A stretch of 64,000 nucleotides of DNA. It comes from Tritrichomonas musculus (lineage: Eukaryota > Parabasalia > Tritrichomonadida > Tritrichomonadidae). Shown piece after piece: positions 1-8,981 of the stretch; the first letter of the stretch is position 1; every line of letters begins with the position of its first letter. The stretch spans positions 1,798,001 through 1,862,000 of the forward strand of contig JAPFFF010000016.1 in the NCBI GenBank assembly GCA_039105265.1, read 5' to 3'. The notes beneath the pieces are model-generated. The model saw only the letters and a list, made by a program, of their open reading frames with translations. It ran no database searches and was not told the origin of the DNA. Both the position numbers and the translations under genes were made by a program.

Positions 1-660
1 TGTCGGATTTGTTGTTAATGAATTCGTTTGTCTTTGTGCATTTAAAGCTGAATATCTTAATGGTTGTCCGACAGTTCCTCCAAAAGATGTCCCAGAATTA
101 AATCCTCCTCCAATAGAATTATTTTTTTGATTTTCTTTTTCCCTTTGTTTCTCATTTAAATCTTTTAGTTCTTCATCTAATGCTTGTTTTGCATTTTCAA
201 ATTCCATATTATTATATTTATCATATGAAATTTCTGTTAAACCTAATTTTCGTCTCATTCTGTTTATATCATTAATTTTTGGATTGATGACACTCTTTTT
301 CCTTTTCTCTTCAGCATCTTTCTTTTCGAATTCCTCCTTTAATTTCTTAAATAATTCATATTGCTCATGTAATTTTTGTTCTAGTGCATCAATATTTGGA
401 TTCAAACCTTTGACTGTATCATATTCAAATTTTTTATCATCTAATTCTAATTGTGTTGGAATATCATATTTCATTGTTTTCATTTCTTTGATCATTTTTC
501 TTATTGGTTTACAATATTTTTCAATTCTCAAGAATCGTTCAGCATCATCAATTTTTGGATAAATTTTTGTTACATCTGATAATTTTGCAATAGGGTCTCC
601 TGTTACTGAATTATATTCTTTCCAATGAGGTTCTAAAAATGAATCTCTTGCTTCTTCTAT
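1..660 (-). CDS. Unrecognised ORF C of a three-ORF block, partial at left edge
   Basis: An open frame without stops fills the first ~660 bases on the minus strand and continues past the window edge, giving at least 218 residues. It lies directly after ORF B (657-3305), on the same strand and with similar amino-acid make-up. The first in-frame ATG is near 495, so the true beginning is uncertain. The early part is charged and probably coiled coil, rich in Lys, Glu, Asn and Asp. The last visible ~50 residues change to a Gly/Ser/Asn/Thr-rich low-complexity stretch. No known domain is recognised. It probably belongs to the same unit as ORFs A and B. Coding status is fairly sure from length and composition; function is unknown. 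Confidence 0.55.
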   Translation of the reverse strand, partial: MEEARDSFLEPHWKEYNSVTGDPIAKLSDVTKIYPKIDDAERFLRIEKYCKPIRKMIKEMKTMKYDIPTQLELDDKKFEYDTVKGLNPNIDALEQKLHEQYELFKKLKEEFEKKDAEEKRKKSVINPKINDINRMRRKLGLTEISYDKYNNMEFENAKQALDEELKDLNEKQREKENQKNNSIGGGFNSGTSFGGTVGQPLRYSALNAQRQTNSLTTNPT

Positions 661-3305
661 TTTTTTCTTGCTTCATCGATTTTTTCAATTTGAAGGTCAT
701 CTCCTATGTATTCCCCAATAATATCATCAGTGCTTAATCCAGGTTCACTTTTTTTATTCGCAATATAATTGTAATCATGAATCAACGGTAAAATCCTTAC
801 ATTAAAATAGGCTGTCTTCCAGTTCCTCTCTTCAGAACATAATTCATCTAAATTGGACGCATTTATTTTTTTACCAAACTTCTCGTTAAATTCAGGTAAA
901 TGATCTAAAATTTTCATGATAATTGGAATATCAGATTCTACAGTAACATATTTTTGAAGTTGTTCCGCAGTGATATCATTTCTTGTTAATCCTGTTTCTG
1001 TTTTCATTTTATCGATTTGACCTTGCATCTCCTCATGCCATTTCCTTTTCTTATCGATAATCTTTTTGATTATTTCAGGGTCTTGAGCAATAAATTCATC
1101 CCATTTTGGAATTAACATTGGAGATAATCCTTTTGATAATCTTTCTCTAATATGAACAAGATTATAGTCTAAATATTGTTCAATGACTGAAATATTATAA
1201 TCATAATTTCGCAAAAGATGTTCTAAAGTATATTGTTTATTCATTAAATCATTAAATTCTAAACGAAAAGGTTCAATTCTTAAATAAGCCATAGCCTCAA
1301 ATGCATTCAAAAAATGAGAACGAACATCATTTTCATCTGTGAATTTCAAAACATCATTTTTGTATCGTTCAAATCCATCATCTGATATTTTTGTTTTGTA
1401 TTCAGATAATATTTCCGATAAATTCAACCAATCTTCTTGAACTGCTCCTGTTAAATACTTTTTTAACCTTTCCCTTGTCATATTATTGAATATAAATTTA
1501 TTAACATCTTTGACTTGGTCAATTGGTTTATTTGGGTTAATTTCATTATATTTTTCAATCAATTCATAAAGTTCACAATGTAATATAGTATCTTCGGGTT
1601 TATCATATTTTTGTAATAATTCATTTGTTTTATCCGTGGGGAGATGTAATGATAGTACTTTTGCATGTACATTTTTGTTACTTGCTGATTTCTTTTTCCT
1701 TCCTTTCACCTCATTTATTTCTGTTTCTAAATCTTGAATTACATTCTCCAATTTTGTAGCATATGTTAAAGCTTTTGAGGAATCAATTGGATTATCGGGA
1801 TAAAATTGATTTCGATAAAATATCAATAATTCAGCAAGAGCTTTCTTTGCTTTTGGAATCGAATCTTGACTTCCTTGAAAAACACCTAATTCTCTTAATG
1901 CATCAAATTTATCATAATTTGTTCCATGTTGTGAGTTCCAATAATCTAAATAAGATTTGAAATCCATCTTTCTATTATTATATTCAACCATTAATCTCTT
2001 TTCTTTGGACAGTATATTTACATGATTCAATAATTCATTCTTTATTGATTTCCCTTTATCTGAACTTTGTAAAATTTGATTATGAAACTCATCTCTTTTA
2101 TATGTTGAACCTCCATAAAAGTCATTTAATTCATCAATTAACATGTAGATGTCAAGACCATTTAAAGCCATATCTGCATCATTATTAAATTCTTTTCTCA
2201 GCCATACATCATCTCTATTTGGTTCATTTTTGAAGTAAGAATTGTAATCATTTAATTTAGTTTGAATTGAACCAGCTGATTGAAAATTCTCTTTTTTCTG
2301 TTCCTCATATTTAATATCGCTTTTTAATCTTTCTATTCCTTCATCACTATCAGGATAATTATTTTCATCAAATCTATCACCTAATAATGTTTTTGCCAAT
2401 TGAATGAGACCTTTTCTTAAATAAACATAAGCTGCTTCTTCAATTTGTTCACCATATTCACTAATCATTTTTTGTTTTTTGAGTCGTGCATTCGGAAATG
2501 CCTTATTATATGTTTCAATTGCTTCTTGAATGAGGTTATTTGATTCATATTCATCTTTTTTATTCACAACTGTCTTCAAATAATTAATTTGTTTATCTTC
2601 TGTCAAAGAACTTTGCTCTTGATCTGTCCAATTTACTTTGTATTTCTCTTCAAAATCAGTAATTAAATTTTGGAGTGTGAGATAATTTTTAATTTCTTTA
2701 TAGTCGATTTTCGAAAACAAGGCTTTCGCAAAACGATACCTCCCTGCCCAATCATCAACGTCATATTCTTTATGCTTCTCCTTAAATTTCGTAAATAATT
2801 CGTTCATTTCATCTGTTTCCAATTTCTTTTCATATGTTTCGAATTCTTTCTTTTTATCAAGCAAATATTTCTTTTTCTCTCTTGTTTTGGAGTTATCAAA
2901 GGTTGAAAGGTGTGTATCTTCTTCTCCCACTTTTGCTAAATATGTTAAATAAATTTCTTCATCACTAACATTTTGAATCAAATAGATAGCATTTTGAACA
3001 TCTTGCAAATAATCATTTGTTTTCAAAACAGGGAAATGTTCCATCATATATTCGTAGTCCCATTTTTTAGAATCCATCAGGTGTTTCAACGTCGGATTCC
3101 CATTGAATTCCTTTTCCCTTGCAAAGTAAATATCTAAATCCTTCATCATTCCAACGATTGCTGTTCCAAAATCATTTTGATATTTTCCAAGCATCTCTTT
3201 TTCTGACTTCTTATCAATCAAAGTATTATATGCAAAATATACAATATAAAACATGACTCCCTCATAAGAATGATTATGTTTTTTCATTAATTCTTCAAAA
3301 GTCAT
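657..3305 (-). CDS. Unrecognised large helical protein, ORF B of a three-ORF block
   Basis: An 882-residue open frame starting with ATG at 3305. It is rich in Lys, Glu, Asp, Asn and Tyr and appears almost wholly alpha-helical, with long charged stretches likely to form coiled coils (around residues 140-180, 330-350 and 520-550). No signal peptide, membrane segment, zinc motif or nucleotide-binding loop is seen. Short Tyr/Asn/Trp motifs recur, but no clear tandem repeat. It overlaps the end of ORF A by 11 bases and its end abuts ORF C, a packing unlike ordinary trichomonad genes. It could be a structural or scaffold protein, or part of a compact virus- or plasmid-like element; I do not recognise it. 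The reading frame is certain, the role unknown. Confidence 0.7.
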   Translation of the reverse strand: MTFEELMKKHNHSYEGVMFYIVYFAYNTLIDKKSEKEMLGKYQNDFGTAIVGMMKDLDIYFAREKEFNGNPTLKHLMDSKKWDYEYMMEHFPVLKTNDYLQDVQNAIYLIQNVSDEEIYLTYLAKVGEEDTHLSTFDNSKTREKKKYLLDKKKEFETYEKKLETDEMNELFTKFKEKHKEYDVDDWAGRYRFAKALFSKIDYKEIKNYLTLQNLITDFEEKYKVNWTDQEQSSLTEDKQINYLKTVVNKKDEYESNNLIQEAIETYNKAFPNARLKKQKMISEYGEQIEEAAYVYLRKGLIQLAKTLLGDRFDENNYPDSDEGIERLKSDIKYEEQKKENFQSAGSIQTKLNDYNSYFKNEPNRDDVWLRKEFNNDADMALNGLDIYMLIDELNDFYGGSTYKRDEFHNQILQSSDKGKSIKNELLNHVNILSKEKRLMVEYNNRKMDFKSYLDYWNSQHGTNYDKFDALRELGVFQGSQDSIPKAKKALAELLIFYRNQFYPDNPIDSSKALTYATKLENVIQDLETEINEVKGRKKKSASNKNVHAKVLSLHLPTDKTNELLQKYDKPEDTILHCELYELIEKYNEINPNKPIDQVKDVNKFIFNNMTRERLKKYLTGAVQEDWLNLSEILSEYKTKISDDGFERYKNDVLKFTDENDVRSHFLNAFEAMAYLRIEPFRLEFNDLMNKQYTLEHLLRNYDYNISVIEQYLDYNLVHIRERLSKGLSPMLIPKWDEFIAQDPEIIKKIIDKKRKWHEEMQGQIDKMKTETGLTRNDITAEQLQKYVTVESDIPIIMKILDHLPEFNEKFGKKINASNLDELCSEERNWKTAYFNVRILPLIHDYNYIANKKSEPGLSTDDIIGEYIGDDLQIEKIDEARKK

Positions 3306-6300
3306 GAGTATTTTCGATGATGGACGTATATTCTGCGGTTGTTAAAGTCTTCTTTCCATGTCCATCTATTTTATAACATAACATATCATAAAACGAGCAG
3401 TAAATATGTTTTCCAACTTTATTTTTGTCTCCATCATATTTTTTATAGAGGGTTTGATAATTAAATTGCCATGGTTGACGTACCCATTTTTTATCATCTC
3501 TCTCTCCAACATCATTCCAAATTTCCGAGTACTGATTATTTATTGCTTCATATTGTCTTTTCAAAGCATCACAATCTTGTTTTGCTTGATCTATTTTTTG
3601 TTGAACACTAATGATAACTTGTTTTGAATTTGTTGTTGTTTGTTTATCAGATGGGAAATATGGATTCAAATCAATATAGTTATAATAAGATAAATATTCA
3701 TCTTTGTATTTCTTCAATTCATTTAAAAAAGTGATTAATTCTTGGTCACCTCCTAATTGTTGCCTCATTATTGCAACATTATCAAATTTCAAATAACTGT
3801 TTTTATTATTGTCTCTCCAATCAATAAAAGCTTTTTCAACTTCTTTTGAAATCTTCATATTTAAATTCTTTCTTTTGGATTCATTTACTAACCATTTTAC
3901 ACCATCTTCCATTTCCCATCCTTTCTGATAAAATATTTTTATAGCATGTTCTTGGTTCTGTATTTTCTCTTCAGACACTGAATTATATTTTACTATTGCT
4001 TTTTCCAAAGTATAATGAGTTGTGTCTCCGTCTCCCACATCAACTATGATTGTATGTGCTTCGTTTTCCATTTTCTGTAAATTTTCAATATCATTTGCAC
4101 ATTTTATTGACATTTTCCCTACATTATCCAAAAATCGTGCCTCATCAGATGGATAACCTTTATTTTGATATTTTTTTAATATATACTGCTCAAATGTTTC
4201 ACAATCTTCTGCGTCGTTCAAATATTTCCTCAAAAAGTTTTGCCAATTGTTTTCAACAAAAATATAGAGATTTTGATGTGATTTATTTTTAATCTTTATG
4301 TAATGAGTCACCAACTGTTCAATATTTGGTATCAGTTCATCATCTTCATCTGTGTTTTGCATTCCCTGATCAGAGAGATATTGATTCAGCTTACTCAAAT
4401 CTTTTTCACATTCATAGAATTTTGGATAAAAGTCAAAAATGAAATTTATATCATTTGTATTGGAGAATCTTTTATGATTCATCCATCCTTTTTTCATTTG
4501 AATCCAGAGTTTTACATCTTTATCATTTTTACAATGTCCTGCGATATCTTCCCATGTTGCAATATCTTGATTTCTTCCCATTAGAGTTTGAATTTTTTTA
4601 TTTTTTTGAAAGTCTTCTTTCCTATTTTTAAATTCCGATAGAGTCAACGTCAAATTGGTTTCAACTGTTTCTAATGCATCCGGATTATCGATTTCTTCCC
4701 GAAACCATAGGTAAAAATACGGACAAAATTCCAACATTTGAATTGATAAAGGATAAATTTTTGTGAGATATGTTTCCAGTTTATCAATGTCGAAAGCAAA
4801 ACGTGCAAATAATTCTTTTCCAATACAAGGTCTAAGTTTTATTAATCTTTGATCATCTTTTATCAAAGCAAGTAATGCAGGAAATTTTTCATCCCACTCT
4901 TTATCTAATTGTGCTTTAACCGATTGTGGATTCCCTTTATTTTGATTAAGTAATTGAGTCTTTTTCTTTTCAAACAATTCCGTTTGCTTACCTTTTTTCC
5001 AAAAATCATCATCACTCCAATACCCAAATTCAGGAATATTTGTCTTTATTTTTTGTTCCAAATAGTCTTGATTAGCATTCCATTCATCACATAATCTTCT
5101 CACTTCATCTTTCATTTCCCTATCTGCTTCCTCAAACGATTTGTTCTTGTATGAGTCTAATTTTGCCTGAAATTCTTCATCTGTTCGTCCAGGATAAAAC
5201 CAATTAAAATATTCAGTAACGGCCCGATAAATTGCATTATTTGTTTCTAATCCTCTGATATGTTTTTGTTTCTTTTCATTCTCTTCTTTCAATAATTGAA
5301 GTATTTCGGTCTCTATTTTTTGCTGAGATTGAGTTGCAGTTGCAATTCTTTGATTCATTGTTGCAATTAAATTATCTATTTCTTGAATTATGGTATTTTT
5401 TAATACAGCTTCTTTTTCTTCTAAATAAGCTTCTGGTGTTCCACCATTACCCCATGTTTGAAGTGCAATATCCATCTCTTGTTTTGCAAATGCAATGTTT
5501 GCCTGATTGTATGCCTCCCTCCATGCTTGATCTAATCCTTCGTCTTGTCCAAATTGAAAATATGTGTAATTATTGTATTCATTCAAAAATCTTTGTTGAG
5601 CCTCTTCACTGATTTTCATCTCTTGTTCGAATTTGCACTGTTTCATTGCCATTATTGTTCTCAATTGGAAAAAATTACTTGAACTTCTAAAAAGTAATTT
5701 CGTTAGATTATCTGAATTGAATGATGCACCTGTATTTTGCAATGTTAAAATTGCATACTGTAGACTTAAGGCACCATTGGATCGTTCTATTGCTATTTTA
5801 TCTGGATTGGGTTGACCATTTTCCACTTTGAATGTACAAAATGGATCATTTTTAATCATCCATGCGGCAGACATTAATACTTGATATAGTCTATGATTTT
5901 CTGCTACCATACCACCATTAAATTCCATATCCCAAATTGTTAAATTGACTTCTCTTTCGTTTCTAACTGATATATTTGGCAAAATATCCGCTTTATAACA
6001 TCGATAACTCTCTAGAGCCCCCTCTTGATTCACCCAATTTGGCCATTTTGTCCACGGTAATCCTTCAAATTGACCTAGATAATGTTTAACCATTTGATAA
6101 TGGCAACAATTTAATGCACCGTCCGATGATATTATAATATTATCTTGTTTATAGAATGGCAAAACTGCTTCTTCCCAAAATTCTTTATAATTTCTCCTCT
6201 TTTTTGCAATTTCATATATTAATTTTGATTCGCCTTTTGTAAAACCGACTTCTTGCCACATCGTATGAGGTTGTAAATTCTCATCAAGACATAATATATC

Positions 6301-6576
6301 GTATCTTTTTATTTGCAACTCCAATACTTCTGATATAATATCCACTTCTCCTGCAAAATGTTCCATCGATGGTATTATTTTGTTATTAGGTTGTCCTCCA
6401 ATTGCCAAATATGTATCGTATTCTATGAGATATCTTAAGAAAAGTATTTCCCCTGATGCTGAAAACTGTGCTTTATTGTCTTTCATCGTCTTGTATCCAT
6501 TTTCCATATCTTGTATTCTATTTCTACAGTTTGTTCCAATAAATGTTTTCAACCCATCGACAATCGTAGATGTCAT
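3295..6576 (-). CDS. Unrecognised very large protein, ORF A of a three-ORF block
   Basis: About 1,093 residues. The first ATG is at 6576, preceded at about 25 bases by TCATACAATT, which resembles the trichomonad initiator, so this is the likely first gene of the block. The N-terminal ~330 residues look globular, with several Trp, Cys and Tyr residues and mixed composition. The rest is charged and helical, with coiled-coil-like stretches near residues 390-460 and 990-1050. No signal peptide, membrane helix or known catalytic motif was found. It is followed by ORFs B and C on the same strand with no intergenic space. It may be a cytoskeletal-type protein or a component of an unclassified compact genetic element. 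I do not recognise the family. Confidence 0.7.
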   Translation of the reverse strand: MTSTIVDGLKTFIGTNCRNRIQDMENGYKTMKDNKAQFSASGEILFLRYLIEYDTYLAIGGQPNNKIIPSMEHFAGEVDIISEVLELQIKRYDILCLDENLQPHTMWQEVGFTKGESKLIYEIAKKRRNYKEFWEEAVLPFYKQDNIIISSDGALNCCHYQMVKHYLGQFEGLPWTKWPNWVNQEGALESYRCYKADILPNISVRNEREVNLTIWDMEFNGGMVAENHRLYQVLMSAAWMIKNDPFCTFKVENGQPNPDKIAIERSNGALSLQYAILTLQNTGASFNSDNLTKLLFRSSSNFFQLRTIMAMKQCKFEQEMKISEEAQQRFLNEYNNYTYFQFGQDEGLDQAWREAYNQANIAFAKQEMDIALQTWGNGGTPEAYLEEKEAVLKNTIIQEIDNLIATMNQRIATATQSQQKIETEILQLLKEENEKKQKHIRGLETNNAIYRAVTEYFNWFYPGRTDEEFQAKLDSYKNKSFEEADREMKDEVRRLCDEWNANQDYLEQKIKTNIPEFGYWSDDDFWKKGKQTELFEKKKTQLLNQNKGNPQSVKAQLDKEWDEKFPALLALIKDDQRLIKLRPCIGKELFARFAFDIDKLETYLTKIYPLSIQMLEFCPYFYLWFREEIDNPDALETVETNLTLTLSEFKNRKEDFQKNKKIQTLMGRNQDIATWEDIAGHCKNDKDVKLWIQMKKGWMNHKRFSNTNDINFIFDFYPKFYECEKDLSKLNQYLSDQGMQNTDEDDELIPNIEQLVTHYIKIKNKSHQNLYIFVENNWQNFLRKYLNDAEDCETFEQYILKKYQNKGYPSDEARFLDNVGKMSIKCANDIENLQKMENEAHTIIVDVGDGDTTHYTLEKAIVKYNSVSEEKIQNQEHAIKIFYQKGWEMEDGVKWLVNESKRKNLNMKISKEVEKAFIDWRDNNKNSYLKFDNVAIMRQQLGGDQELITFLNELKKYKDEYLSYYNYIDLNPYFPSDKQTTTNSKQVIISVQQKIDQAKQDCDALKRQYEAINNQYSEIWNDVGERDDKKWVRQPWQFNYQTLYKKYDGDKNKVGKHIYCSFYDMLCYKIDGHGKKTLTTAEYTSIIENTHDF

Positions 6577-6970
6577 TTTCAATAACTTTAAAATTGTATG
6601 AGTTCATTGAAAAAGTTCATTCGTGTAAACCATTCACTCACAAATAAATTGTGAGGCCTGCTGAAACCATTGAAAAAGTTCCACAAATGACCTTCACAAA
6701 TGATTTTTCAATCCCTTGACCTTCACAAAATGACCTCTCACAAATGATTTTCCATATGTTTGTTAACCACGATAATGAGCTCTCAAAAATGACTACACGG
6801 CGGCCAAATGGCGTGGGTTGTTAACGGACCGATAGGGACGTTAAGAAATCACGCCATTTATATACTACTAGCAGAGGACACTTCTTATCATCACTTCTAT
6901 TACTTCTATCATTTCTATCAATTTTATCACTTTCACTTTCATTACTTTCATATTCTATGTATTCTTTTTT
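6577..6970. promoter_or_regulatory. Upstream region of the three-ORF block with symmetric inverted repeat
   Basis: No gene is seen. The part next to ORF A carries several short repeats of CACAAATGA (about 6635-6750) and two TTGAAAAAGTTC motifs. At 6806-6859 lies a symmetric inverted repeat: AAATGGCGTG at 6806-6815 matches CACGCCATTT at 6850-6859, and TTAACG at 6821-6826 matches CGTTAA at 6839-6844, with 5-base spacers on both sides. This island is markedly richer in G+C than its surroundings. It could be a regulatory palindrome or a terminal piece of an element. Seen directly; the function is inferred. Confidence 0.45.
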
Positions 6971-7227
6971 GGTTTTGATTTTCGATCAACATGAGATTCT
7001 TCCAACTGGTGAATGATTTCGGAATTACCGCCATGAATTGCATATTGCCACAATGAAGATGTTAATGCAGCTTTTTTTGTTCATAAATATTGAAATATTT
7101 GAGTTGAACCGAAGAATGCTGCATATTGTATTAACGCAGGGCATCCATTTTCAATTAAAAACGAATTAGTCTCAAATATTGAAAATTTATTTTTGAAATC
7201 AAGTGGTAATTTAGCAATGACTGGAAA
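6971..7227 (-). pseudogene. DUF3447-type ankyrin protein fragment
   Basis: On the minus strand one frame gives about 85 residues typical of trichomonad DUF3447/ankyrin proteins: a SIFETNSFLIENGCP segment, then LIQYAAFFGSTQIFQYL, then SSLWQYAIHGGNSEIIHQL. One in-frame TGA interrupts it at about 7085, and both ends are missing. A related fragment of the same family lies at 23156-23580 on the other strand. It is a relic of a host ankyrin gene and is not expected to make a protein. Confidence 0.7.
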
Positions 7228-7782
7228 CTATCCATCTGAGTATCAGATTAAATGAAAAATAGATACTGTCCATCTGTATATTCGTGAAGTGCCAAGACAA
7301 TGACTTAATATTGTCCATTGAATGGACTTTCTAAATGTTTGTTCGTCATCTTCTTTGTGCATCTGGCCATGAGTGACTGTGCTGGTCATCTTGATAGTTT
7401 GATCTGGTAGAATGAATTTTCTGCTTCCTACAACAGAGAGGAGGAGTTCAACGAGCTTCTCAATGATTGATATTATATGCTGTATTAATGGACAAAATTG
7501 TCGTCTTGATAAATTAAAAAAAAAAATTTATTTATCTTAAAAAAAGTCACTGTCGTTTAAAATGATTTTTTTTTAAGATAAATAATTAAAAAACAATTTA
7601 AATGTTTTAAAAAGATTTTTTACATTCATCAAAGGCTGTTTTTTCCCATTTTTTTAAAATATGCTCAATTTGATATACTATATTAATATAAAAATTATTA
7701 GGTTAATTTTTTTTATTCGAAATGAACTGAATTAGTCCAAGATCCTGACAAAATTTCATCAATTATTTCTTCAACGATTGAC
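7228..7782. other. Gene-free stretch with a short hairpin
   Basis: No credible gene. A perfect 16-base inverted repeat (7530-7545 and 7568-7583, a TTTATCTT core next to A/T runs) could form a hairpin with a 22-base loop just past the 3' end of the UBR fragment. The rest is AT-rich with no further structure seen. Confidence 0.35.
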
Positions 7783-8974
7783 TCATTCAAGTATAAAAGG
7801 ACGAAGAACATAAATTTTATTGAAATCAATGTCGTCAATTATAACTTGTGAAGCATCATCTCCATTCAATTTCAAAAACACAGAAAAAGAGCCATTGAAA
7901 TCATCATCTAAAAACATGCTAAGTATTATGTACTTCTCAGTATTGCCTGGAGATGAACTAGGCTTCTTTAAAACAGTTTTTCCTGTCAAGAGACATAAAT
8001 GGACCTCACAATCATTTGATTCCAAAATTGGTGCCGAGAAAGGTGGCTGAATGAAATTCAAGTAATTAATAAAGGAGAACATTGGCAACGTCATTTCATC
8101 ACCATCATTATTGTTATCGTAATCGTTGTTGTTATTGGTATTGAATGTTTTATGTACGTTGTAATGCCTGCAAAGATTTGATGGACTTAGAATGACATCC
8201 CAATCAATGAATTCGTTTTTAGATATCGAATTCTCGTTTTCATTTTTCGTGATTTTGTATCCTCTAGCGAAGTGGTCGAAAATAGCAGCACAACGCAGAA
8301 ACTGGAGCCATTTATAATTGCTGTCTAGATCATCTTTAAAGTTGAAAATGAAATCATCAGAATCAAAAGTGTCAAGTTCAACATTTTTTTCAATAAGAAC
8401 AGATGCAACGTAAAACATCATGAGAAGTGAATTGATTTGTATTTCTTCCCATTTTATCATTCACAAATATTCGTGCAAATTCAGTACTAACGTCATCATC
8501 AGCATCGTCGTTAAGATGATTTCCTCTTAAAATAAAAGAGAGCATTCGTGCAAAATTGTCAACTTGGCTTTGGCGCTCTGAATTCGATTCGCCTATCTTC
8601 GGTTTCAAATTTAGAGTGGATTCAGAATCAATTATTTCAGACACTTCTTTTCGCATCACATGCCAAATGCACAAATAAATATTTCTCAGAGTCATTTGTG
8701 TTATAACATCATCCAAGCATCCTGGGTTTGATCTGTGTCTCATTTCGAGAATTTCAATCTGAGAAGCTAAAGAAAAAAGTGCAAATTTGACATCGTTGTA
8801 ATATGCTTTTTCATCGAATATTCCAGCAATAATCGGAATAGAAGAGTTACGAGGGCAACGATCAAAAGGACAATAGAATTTGCCCGTATGAATGCATTTT
8901 GAATGAATAGGATTCAGACAAATACGAACACAATTTAAAAATTGTTTAAGACTTAGGAATTTCAGAAAAATCAT
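7783..8974 (-). pseudogene. UBR-type E3 ubiquitin ligase, C-terminal fragment, frameshifted
   Basis: Two overlapping minus-strand frames read as one C-terminal part of a UBR1/UBR2-type N-recognin E3 ligase. The upstream frame (8390-8974) starts with a RING-like remnant: an IHSKC stretch, FYCPFDRC, then SSIPII, as in the UBR RING. A helical linker follows. The downstream frame (7783-8460) has an FLRCAAIFDHF motif and ends with the C-terminal cap (CEVHLCLLTGK, then FLKLNGD and VLRPFI). In the full-length family this region follows the UBR box. The frames switch near 8455-8462, and the N-terminal part is absent: at about 8975 the sequence changes abruptly to a BspA-like gene on the opposite strand. 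Family assignment rests on motif order and is fairly good; it is probably not functional. Confidence 0.6.
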
Positions 8975-8981
8975 CAACGTT

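Noticed and set aside
284-562. Small plus-strand frame opposite ORF C
   Set aside because: It is the shadow of the minus-strand coding frame; composition is that of a complement.
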